Origin: a virus
Reading direction: 5' to 3' (one strand)
Virus record (IMG/VR): IMGVR_UViG_3300037297_000118
Coordinates: 1 to 45,217 of that record
DNA: 45,217 nucleotides
Below are positions 40,271 to 45,217 of the stretch, piece after piece. The notes beneath the pieces were generated by a model. That model ran no database searches, was not told the DNA's origin, and was given only the letters and a program-made list of their open reading frames with translations. The stretch's first letter is position 1; each line of letters begins with the position of its first letter. A program made the position numbers and the translations under genes.

Positions 40271-40860
40271 CTTTGATGCTCCAAAAAATAAATTGGATCA
40301 ACAGTAATTTCAAAATGTAAATGTGGTCCTGTTGAAATTCCTGTATTCCCTACTTCAGCAATCTTTTCACCTGCTTTAACAAAATCCCCTTCATGTACAA
40401 AGGTTTTAGAATTATGCCCATAATGGGAATAAAGATTTTCAGAATGTTTTAAAATAATGTAGCAACCAAAAATATCATGCCCTTTATATAAAATACCGTT
40501 ATGGTATCCAGGTGGTAGCCAATTAGCAATTACTTCACCATCTAAAACAGCAAAAACAGGTGTTCCGATTGTTGCAGAATAATCTTTACCTTTATGAAAT
40601 TTTTCATCACCACCACCCATAGGATTTTGCCTTAATCCTGTTGATGAAGTAATAACTGTTTTATTTAATGGATGATAAAAAACAGGAACAATTAATTGAT
40701 CTTCCAAATCTGCAATCTGATTTTCTTTAATTTCAATTTGTTCTTTTAATGCTTCTATTTTTCTTTCTTTATCTTGTAATTTAGTTTCCATATTAAAACG
40801 AACAGCAAACATGAAACATAATAAAATGCTTCCAATCATTACAATATTTTCTATCTTCAT
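40267..40860 (-). CDS. M23 (LytM-like) peptidoglycan endopeptidase
   Basis: 197 aa. N-terminal membrane anchor (IVMIGSILLCFMFAVRF), a coiled coil (27-55) and an M23 domain with HKGKDYS (His 89, Asp 93), YSHYGH (144-149) and GPHLHFE (178-184); the HxxxD and HxH residues bind zinc. It would cut peptide bonds in peptidoglycan from the membrane side. In this phage it lies in the early replication arm rather than the late lysis cassette, so it may act during entry, exclusion or slow wall opening as well as lysis. Confidence 0.85.
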   Translation of the reverse strand: MKIENIVMIGSILLCFMFAVRFNMETKLQDKERKIEALKEQIEIKENQIADLEDQLIVPVFYHPLNKTVITSSTGLRQNPMGGGDEKFHKGKDYSATIGTPVFAVLDGEVIANWLPPGYHNGILYKGHDIFGCYIILKHSENLYSHYGHNSKTFVHEGDFVKAGEKIAEVGNTGISTGPHLHFEITVDPIYFLEHQR

Positions 40861-41015
40861 TTCTTTTTCTCCTTAGTATTTTGTTTGATGTATCTGATTC
40901 TGTACATTTTAATTCCGCACTTTTTACAGAATCCAATTCTTCCATACTTAGGGTGATACTGTAATGTGTTTTCATCAATTACGTGTTGGCAAGTTGTCTG
41001 GTTTATTTTTTCCAT
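40857..41015 (-). CDS. Small zinc-ribbon protein
   Basis: 52 aa, MEKINQTTCQHVIDENTLQY at the start. Zinc ligands are likely Cys 9, His 11, Cys 30 and Cys 33 (FCKKC), followed by a basic tail. It overlaps the M23 gene start as ATGA. Its own start at 41015 has no clear ribosome site, so it may be translated by coupling from the upstream gene, which it overlaps by 41 nt. Confidence 0.6.
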   Translation of the reverse strand: MEKINQTTCQHVIDENTLQYHPKYGRIGFCKKCGIKMYRIRYIKQNTKEKKK

Positions 41016-41235
41016 GATCTTTTATATAAGGTGCATTATTCGTTTTTTTATCTCCACGCCCATCATCAATTACACGTGGTTGTTTATATTTTTTTACACT
41101 TTCAATATAACCATGAGCATACATATGGACTAATGCAGAAAATGCATCACCCATTCTAAGATTTTCAGCATAAGCATGTTTTCTAAATTCAAAAAAATCT
41201 TTATCTGTTACAACTGCAAATACTCTTCTAATCAT
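40975..41235 (-). CDS. Ribbon-helix-helix-like regulator
   Basis: 86 aa from ATG at 41235 with AGGAG upstream. The segment MIRRVFAVVTDKDFFEFRKH, ENLRMGDAFSALVHMYAHGY has the strand-helix-turn-helix pattern of CopG/Arc-type ribbon-helix-helix proteins: a short strand, then helices split by a Gly turn. The C-terminal half is basic and disordered. Likely a DNA-binding regulator of phage genes; its target is not known. Confidence 0.65.
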   Translation of the reverse strand: MIRRVFAVVTDKDFFEFRKHAYAENLRMGDAFSALVHMYAHGYIESVKKYKQPRVIDDGRGDKKTNNAPYIKDHGKNKPDNLPTRN

Positions 41236-41398
41236 TTTTAAAATACTCCTGTTTATAATATTTACAAACATAGCAATTTGGAACTGTACACCTGTTTATA
41301 AATTGTGAATGATACATATTTAATTTTGGATTTGCTTTACACTGAAATGTTGGTTGCTTGTCTACAAGGGAAAGAATAGAATATTGACAAACCTTCAT
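41228..41398 (-). CDS. Small cysteine-rich protein, paralogue A
   Basis: 56 aa, starting in the stop of the previous gene (TAATG) with AAGGAG upstream. Cysteines at 4, 20, 37, 42 and 45. The ending NCYVCKYYKQEYFK matches the ending HFYSCKYYKELFK of the gene just upstream (41398-41667), so the two look like a tandem duplication. Probably zinc-binding; function unknown. Confidence 0.6.
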   Translation of the reverse strand: MKVCQYSILSLVDKQPTFQCKANPKLNMYHSQFINRCTVPNCYVCKYYKQEYFKND

Positions 41399-41667
41399 TA
41401 TTTGAATAACTCCTTATAATATTTGCATGAATAAAAATGTGGGGAACAACACCTTGGAATTGTCCAGGTGTAACGCATTTTAAAACACATTAAATTACAA
41501 AAACAATTTGGATTATTTGAATTGTCAAGATTAATATCTAAATATGGACAAGTTTTAATTGATGCTGATGGTGCAGAAATAGTTTGCTCCAAAACAGTCT
41601 TTACCTTCCTTTGGGGTTTCCTGGTTCGTCCATCGGCCAAATGGTTTATATTTTTAGTCTGCACCAT
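41398..41667 (-). CDS. Small cysteine-rich protein, paralogue B
   Basis: 89 aa. It starts inside the SNF2-like gene end (14-nt overlap). The C-terminal half has eight cysteines (TCPYLD, CFCNLMC, RCCSPHFYSCKYYKE), suggesting one or two metal sites or a disulfide-rich fold. It shares the CKYYK ending with the next gene. No family recognised; the N-terminal 35 residues are polar and may be an extension. Confidence 0.55.
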   Translation of the reverse strand: MVQTKNINHLADGRTRKPQRKVKTVLEQTISAPSASIKTCPYLDINLDNSNNPNCFCNLMCFKMRYTWTIPRCCSPHFYSCKYYKELFK

Positions 41668-43225
41668 CAGCTAAAATATCCCCTAAAGAATTTGATTTGA
41701 AAAAATCATTTAAATCTTTTCCTTCAGATAAAACTTTAAAAACTTTTTCATCAATTGTATTTTTTGCAATTATATCTTTATAAACACAAATTGATTTTTG
41801 ACCGATCCTATGTGATCTATCTTCAGCTTGTAAACGGTTTTCAGTTCTAAATGAATTGGAAAAGAAATATTGCATACTTGAATTTTGCAGATTTAACCCG
41901 AAACCTGCTGTTGAAGGATTGCCAATAAATATTTGAAAATCACCAGCTTTAAATTCTTTTATAATCTGTTCCCTTTGATACTTGCCTGTTTTACCATAAT
42001 ACAATCTACAAGAATAATCTTTTTTTAATTCATTATATAATAGTTCTAACTCTTTAACAAATTGCGCCCAAATTATAACTTGTCCATTTGTTTCTTCTAA
42101 ATCTTCTTTTAATCTTTCAAGCTTTGGGTTTACTTTTCCAATTGACATTATTTTTTGTGAACCATCTTCTTTATATGGAAAGAAACCACCACAAATCTGC
42201 ATTAATCGAGTTGTCAAACTTATTTTATTAACAACAGATAATTCTTTATTTGCGTATTGTGCTAAAAGTTGTGTTCTAAGATTTTTGTAAACTTTCTTTT
42301 GTTCAGGTGTTAATTCAATATAGATATGTTCATAAATCTTTTCAGGTAAATCTAAACATTCTTCTTTGGTAATTGAAAAAATATCATCTTCAATATATTG
42401 TTTTAATTCATCTATTCTTTTGAATCTTGTAAATTGATCTTGTGAAGCAATAAATTTAACATTTGCTTCTGATATTCCCATGATAGTTGCAACAGCTTCA
42501 TAATCATTATCTGTTTCTTTTAATTTATATTTAACAGTATTAAATGCTTTTTCATCAATTAAAGTATGATAGTTTGCACCTGTATAATGATTAGTACCCT
42601 TTTGCAGTATTCCATATCTATGTTGAAATATAAAATAGTTGCATTTAAAATAATCAGCTTTTAAAAATTCAAATTGACTCCATAAATCAAAAGGTGATTT
42701 AGCTGTTGGTGTTCCTGTAAGAATTGCCCTATGTCCATATTTATTTAAACGGTGAATTATTTGTGATCGTTTTGCTTTGGGTGTTTTTATTCTGGTAGAT
42801 TCATCAACAATTGTGAATACATCATGATTGTGTACTAATTCGGAAATAACAGGGATGATTGGTTTGCCTTGAAATGCTTCTACATTACAAGCAAAGATTT
42901 TTAATTTATCTGTTTCTGAAATCAGAAAATCATTTAAACGATTCTTTCTATATACAGCACTCATTTTTGAAGTTTCCCAAACAAAAGCTGTATATGGAAT
43001 AGAACAGTGTATTGGCAATTGCTCATGAATCCACTGGTGATGTACATGGTTAGGTGCAATAATTAATACTGCACTAATATCACCTTTTTTAAATTTGTAT
43101 TCAGCAATTTTAATTGCTATTCTTGTTTTGCCTGTTCCCATATCACAAAACAAGGCAAAGAATTCTTTTTCTTTAAATTTTTCAATTGCTTCATCTTGAT
43201 GTTGGTAATTTTTAATTTGATTCAT
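41654..43225 (-). CDS. SNF2-like superfamily 2 ATPase
   Basis: 523 aa. Motifs: Q-rich YQHQDEAIEKF, P-loop CDMGTGKTRIAIKI (27-40), TIVDESTRIK in place of the DEAH box, ILTGTPTAKSPFDLWSQF, then the second domain (QVIIWAQFVKELELLYNELK, IGNPSTAGFGLNLQNSS, RSHRIGQ). This is the phage SNF2/DEAD family found in replication regions. It translocates on double-stranded DNA or removes proteins and may help at the origin. ATGA-coupled to the zinc-ribbon gene upstream. Confidence 0.85.
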   Translation of the reverse strand: MNQIKNYQHQDEAIEKFKEKEFFALFCDMGTGKTRIAIKIAEYKFKKGDISAVLIIAPNHVHHQWIHEQLPIHCSIPYTAFVWETSKMSAVYRKNRLNDFLISETDKLKIFACNVEAFQGKPIIPVISELVHNHDVFTIVDESTRIKTPKAKRSQIIHRLNKYGHRAILTGTPTAKSPFDLWSQFEFLKADYFKCNYFIFQHRYGILQKGTNHYTGANYHTLIDEKAFNTVKYKLKETDNDYEAVATIMGISEANVKFIASQDQFTRFKRIDELKQYIEDDIFSITKEECLDLPEKIYEHIYIELTPEQKKVYKNLRTQLLAQYANKELSVVNKISLTTRLMQICGGFFPYKEDGSQKIMSIGKVNPKLERLKEDLEETNGQVIIWAQFVKELELLYNELKKDYSCRLYYGKTGKYQREQIIKEFKAGDFQIFIGNPSTAGFGLNLQNSSMQYFFSNSFRTENRLQAEDRSHRIGQKSICVYKDIIAKNTIDEKVFKVLSEGKDLNDFFKSNSLGDILADGAD

Positions 43226-43386
43226 AATAGTTCCTTTATTGCTTCATCATAACAACTTTGACAAATCCAAATTTCTAATGCTTCATTATAATATTCTTCT
43301 TTATATGGATCAGGTACAAACATACAATTTTTAATTTTCTTGCAATATTCACATTTGCGTTTTTTATAAGGTTGTGCAATAATCAT
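43222..43386 (-). CDS. Small double-CxxC zinc protein
   Basis: 54 aa, MIIAQPYKKRKCEYCKKIKN at the start, with CEYC (12-15) and CQSC (42-45) as a four-cysteine zinc site. It is ATGA-coupled to the SNF2-like gene, a constant arrangement that suggests joint function, for example as a DNA-binding adaptor. Too short for standard gene calling but clearly open. Confidence 0.65.
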   Translation of the reverse strand: MIIAQPYKKRKCEYCKKIKNCMFVPDPYKEEYYNEALEIWICQSCYDEAIKELL

Positions 43387-43393
43387 TATTTTT

Positions 43394-43576
43394 TTACAAA
43401 TAATTCTTTATCCATGCAATTTTTTTATCAAATTCTTTTTGTTTTTCTTCTTTTAAATTAATATATATTTCATCTATAAAACAGTTTACACAAATTGGTT
43501 GATAATCTGAACCTTCAAAACTCAAATGAACTAAAACAGATTTATATTCCTGTTTACAAAAAATACATCTTTCCAT
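43394..43576 (-). CDS. Small zinc-finger protein
   Basis: 60 aa from ATG at 43576; a TTG further upstream would overlap the preceding gene by 29 nt. CIFC near the start and CVNC in the middle give a treble-clef-like zinc site, with a charged helical C-terminus (NLKEEKQKEFDKKIAWIKNY). It follows the 57-aa gene by 4 nt. No named family. Confidence 0.65.
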   Translation of the reverse strand: MERCIFCKQEYKSVLVHLSFEGSDYQPICVNCFIDEIYINLKEEKQKEFDKKIAWIKNYL

Positions 43577-43580
43577 TTTC

Positions 43581-43754
43581 TTACTTAATTTTATAAATCC
43601 TTTTTGCAAAGTTTATTAATTGTTGCAGCACAACAGGTTCTAAATAAATTTTATCTGTTGGATTATCATGGGAATTAGCATGTAACCAAATTCCAAAACC
43701 ATCAAATCCACAATAAACACCATCACCAATATAAATTGAATTTTTATCTGTCAT
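43581..43754 (-). CDS. Small phage protein (YIGDGVY type)
   Basis: 57 aa starting MTDKNSIYIGDGVYCGFDGF. The pattern IYIGDGVY..FDG.GIWL...TD.IYLEP.VL..LI.FA is one I have seen repeatedly in small proteins of phage early regions; no function is established. Overlaps the previous gene by 11 nt. Beta-rich then helical. Confidence 0.65.
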   Translation of the reverse strand: MTDKNSIYIGDGVYCGFDGFGIWLHANSHDNPTDKIYLEPVVLQQLINFAKRIYKIK

Positions 43755-43977
43755 TTCCATTTTTTAAAACCTTAACTACTTGATCAAATTGTGCTGGATC
43801 AAATCCCCTACGTTTACATTCAATACGAATTGTTTCTATAATATTTAAATTTCCTAATAATCTTTTTTCATCAAAAGGTGCATTAAGTGATTTAGCAATT
43901 AAAATACTAACAAGATCATTAAAACTTTCTTGTCTGTCAAATAATAATTCTTCAATTGATATTTTTTGTATTTCCAT
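43744..43977 (-). CDS. Unknown helical early protein
   Basis: 77 aa (MEIQKISIEELLFDRQESFN at the start). Predicted entirely helical with a basic middle (IIETIRIECKRRGF). AAGGAG lies just upstream of the ATG. Operon position among small early genes suggests a host-takeover or regulatory role, but no motif is seen. Confidence 0.55.
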   Translation of the reverse strand: MEIQKISIEELLFDRQESFNDLVSILIAKSLNAPFDEKRLLGNLNIIETIRIECKRRGFDPAQFDQVVKVLKNGNDR

Positions 43978-43989
43978 TTTAAAAACTCC

Positions 43990-44205
43990 TTAATAATTTT
44001 CTTCTAATTCTTCCAATTCTTCCAGTCTATTTTTTGCTAAAACTAATGCACCTAAAACTTCTTCAATTGTTAATCGTGGTACAATTTCATCTGTTACTCT
44101 TTTAGTTTGATCTTTAATTAATTGTTCTAAACAAAATTCAATTGCTTCTTTTACATCTACGTTTGGTGAAGAATTTAAAATTTCTTCCCTTGAATAATCA
44201 ATCAT
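43990..44205 (-). CDS. Unknown acidic helical early protein
   Basis: 71 aa, rich in Glu and Leu with a coiled-coil end (LVLAKNRLEELEELEENY). Good AAGGAG upstream. First gene after a possible terminator (44230-44272). Its acidic helical character is common in phage early inhibitors, but nothing specific is recognisable. Confidence 0.55.
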   Translation of the reverse strand: MIDYSREEILNSSPNVDVKEAIEFCLEQLIKDQTKRVTDEIVPRLTIEEVLGALVLAKNRLEELEELEENY

Positions 44206-44217
44206 TTTTATTACTCC

Positions 44218-44361
44218 TTAATTTAGAAAAATTAAAAATTGATGAAACTCTAAACAGAAAATTTCATCAATTAATATTGCAATACTAATTAATTCAACTG
44301 AACACATATTATTTGGTTCAAAACACAAAACACCATGCTTTGCATTTAATTCTATAATCAC
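44218..44361 (-). CDS. Possible 47-aa hydrophobic protein
   Basis: 47 aa from GTG at 44361 in a GTGA overlap with the previous stop, with AAGG 7 nt upstream. The C-terminal half is hydrophobic (ELISIAILIDEIF, FLIFLN). The last third coincides with an inverted repeat that could be a terminator, so this may be non-coding structure rather than a gene. Confidence 0.4.
   Translation of the reverse strand: MIIELNAKHGVLCFEPNNMCSVELISIAILIDEIFCLEFHQFLIFLN
44230..44272 (-). terminator. AT-rich hairpin with T tract, possible terminator
   Basis: 11-bp arms AATTGATGAAA and TTTCATCAATT (minus strand 44272-44262 and 44247-44237), 14-nt loop, followed by TTTTTAATTTTTC. Weakly stable because it is AT-rich; may attenuate the early transcript after the helix-turn-helix gene. 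Confidence 0.45.
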
Positions 44362-44612
44362 GCAAAAACCTTTTCACCTGATTCTGTATAATGGTATGGA
44401 TCGCCTAACCTACCATCAGTAAAAGGAAATTCAGTTACTTCAGATGCATGTATCATGATCATTCTATCAAGCTTTACACCTTTAAGCTTTCTGATTTTAT
44501 TTCCGTTATGAAATAAATATCTAATTGTATGTTCTGATCTTTTAACGAGTTTAGAAAATTGTTTGGTGGTGTAGCAGGGTATGCCATTAATTTCAATTGT
44601 TTGGTTATTCAT
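44358..44612 (-). CDS. Small helix-turn-helix DNA-binding protein
   Basis: 84 aa. Residues 12-60 (YTTKQFSKLVKRSEHTIRYL, then a GNKIRKLKGVKLDRMIMIHA wing) follow the MerR/excisionase-type winged HTH layout: strand, helix-turn-helix, then a positively charged wing. Second gene of the leftward arm, after a strong promoter with repeated CCCTATAC sites, so it may be the repressor or activator for that control region. ATGA-coupled. Confidence 0.7.
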   Translation of the reverse strand: MNNQTIEINGIPCYTTKQFSKLVKRSEHTIRYLFHNGNKIRKLKGVKLDRMIMIHASEVTEFPFTDGRLGDPYHYTESGEKVFA

Positions 44613-44797
44613 ATAAGGGTGTTTGTCCTTTGCTCCATTTCTTCTATTGAATTGTAAATAATTAATTTACTTGGAATTTGCTTTCTTAATAGAAGATACT
44701 TTTTCAATCTTTTTTCTGTTGTGTAGTGTTCCCCTTGCTCATTATCCAGGTAAATAAATCTGTTCCCCACCTTATAGTTTACCACGTATAGCATCAT
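44609..44797 (-). CDS. Unknown small protein at the start of the leftward arm
   Basis: 62 aa if started at ATG 44797. That ATG lies inside the -10 box of the leftward promoter (44793-44798), so from this promoter translation would have to begin downstream, for example at GTG 44785, close to a leaderless start. The body is basic and alpha/beta (YLLLRKQIPSKLIIYNSIEE). The next gene follows as ATGA. Real start uncertain. Confidence 0.5.
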   Translation of the reverse strand: MMLYVVNYKVGNRFIYLDNEQGEHYTTEKRLKKYLLLRKQIPSKLIIYNSIEEMEQRTNTLI

Positions 44798-44830
44798 ACA
44801 GTATAGGGTAATATGCTGTCAAGTATAGGG
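44785..44830 (-). promoter_or_regulatory. Operator repeats around the early promoter
   Basis: CCCTATAC occurs at 44830-44823 and 44808-44801 (minus strand), a 22-bp repeat, two helical turns, lying just upstream of the -35 and within the spacer. A diverged copy GCTATACG follows at 44792-44785. Likely binding sites for a phage repressor, perhaps the nearby helix-turn-helix protein. Confidence 0.6.
44793..44822 (-). promoter_or_regulatory. Promoter of the leftward (early) arm
   Basis: On the minus strand: TTGACA (44822-44817), 18-bp spacer and TATGAT (44798-44793). It is the strongest consensus match in the window and faces the replication arm. Its transcript would start near 44786. Confidence 0.7.
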
Positions 44831-44869
44831 TGGGAAAGATTTAAAAAAATTTCGTGAATTTCACGATTT
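44831..44869. other. Spacer between early promoter and heptamer array
   Basis: AT-rich sequence containing TTTCGTGAATTTCACGA, a near-perfect small inverted repeat (TCGTGAA/TTCACGA). It may be another operator. No gene is seen. Confidence 0.4.
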
Positions 44870-45199
44870 GGGTACATCTATAAGGGTACAGGTGTACCCA
44901 CGGTTTTTAGGGTTAATTCCTTATCCTGTAACGAATAACCCTTGATTTTGGTGGGGTAAACATTTGTTAAGAAGTGTACCCAAGGTGTACCCAAGTTTAT
45001 TCTTTATACTGTAAGTAATTAACTCATTTTGGGTACACTGGGTACACTGGGTACACCAATTTTTTTTTCACCTGTTGAATAATAGGGTGCTTTTTTTAGA
45101 TGGTCCTGGTGTACCCACTGTACCCACTGTACCCATTTTCAGCTAATTGTATATTGTGTATATAGTTATATTGGGTACACTTTGGGTACAGTGGGTACA
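44870..45199. repeat. GGGTACA iteron cluster, candidate replication origin or operator array
   Basis: Fourteen GGGTACA or TGTACCC heptamers. Forward copies start at 44870, 44884, 45031, 45040, 45049, 45173, 45184 and 45193. Reverse copies start at 44893, 44975, 44986, 45110, 45119 and 45128. The two triplets at 45031-45057 and 45108-45134 have 9-bp periodicity and form an inverted repeat with 27-bp arms (two mismatches) around a 50-bp spacer. An AT-rich stretch follows at 45135-45172. The cluster sits between the divergent arms, as expected of an origin or a shared operator. Function is inferred; no initiator gene was identified. Confidence 0.7.
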
Positions 45200-45217
45200 C
45201 TTGTTTTCTATCGGTGA
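45035..45217. repeat. Right copy of terminal direct repeat
   Basis: Same sequence and orientation as positions 1-183, with one base difference. It sets the non-redundant genome length at about 45,034 bp and shows that the two non-coding ends form one continuous intergenic region. Confidence 0.95.

Noticed and set aside
40793-40978. Minus-strand open frame of 61 codons before the M23 peptidase
   Set aside because: It overlaps the M23 start and competes with the zinc-ribbon frame at 40857-41015, which has proper CxxC motifs and ATGA coupling.
44870-45199. Heptamer array as a CRISPR or tRNA-like region
   Set aside because: Unit length is 7-9 bp with no spacers, and no tRNA-like fold is seen. 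It fits iterons or operators better.
1-45217. Temperate life style (integrase, att sites, CI-like repressor)
   Set aside because: No recombinase-type gene or paired attachment repeats were found. The helix-turn-helix and ribbon-helix-helix proteins alone do not show lysogeny.

Overview
The window is an essentially complete genome of a tailed double-stranded DNA phage with siphovirus-type morphology. The first 183 bases recur at the end (45035-45217) with one mismatch, so the unit is about 45,034 bp, either circularly permuted or terminally redundant. The DNA is visibly AT-rich. Genes use the standard bacterial code (many ATGA overlaps in which TGA is a stop) and strong AAGGAG ribosome sites. 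The host is unknown. The sigma70-like promoters, Shine-Dalgarno sites and overlapping coiled-coil spanin-like genes suggest a low-GC diderm bacterium. A peptidase-like gene resembling DUF261 hints weakly at a spirochaete. No integrase or lysogeny cassette was found, so a lytic life style is the simpler reading.

Layout. A non-coding block spanning the contig ends (44798-45217 joined to 1-278) holds 14 GGGTACA/TGTACCC heptamers and separates two divergent arms. The rightward (+) arm starts with a small regulatory set (279-2914: J-domain protein, DUF2786 protein, zinc-finger proteins, winged-helix-like protein) broken up by promoters and terminators. It continues with packaging and head genes (3061-12054: TerS, TerL, portal, protease-scaffold with a nested scaffold start, cement protein, major capsid protein, connectors), then the tail (12075-19450: major tail protein, chaperones with a -1 frameshift site, tape measure, Dit, Tal). 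Next come receptor-binding proteins with a shared N-terminal module (19463-23812), a lysis cassette (23818-25447) and further fibre or surface proteins, one with about 28 copies of a 20-residue repeat (25487-31362). The leftward (-) arm (31354-44797) carries DNA metabolism: VRR-NUC nuclease, family A DNA polymerase, UvrD-like helicase, AEP primase, SSB-like protein, RecB-like nuclease and SNF2-like ATPase. Among these are many very small, often zinc-binding, translationally coupled proteins, an M23 peptidase and a Csx16-like protein.

How it works together. The early leftward arm would replicate the DNA with an AEP primase, two helicase-like ATPases, an SSB and PolA. The rightward arm builds a head-first virion and lyses the host. 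Two observations stand out. One is a bipartite element (two conserved blocks, 28 bp apart, 57 bp upstream of a -10 box) found once on each strand in front of different operons. It suggests a dedicated phage transcription activator or a structured leader. The other is a Csx16-family protein, which in bacteria belongs with type III CRISPR signalling and here could be an anti-CRISPR ring nuclease.
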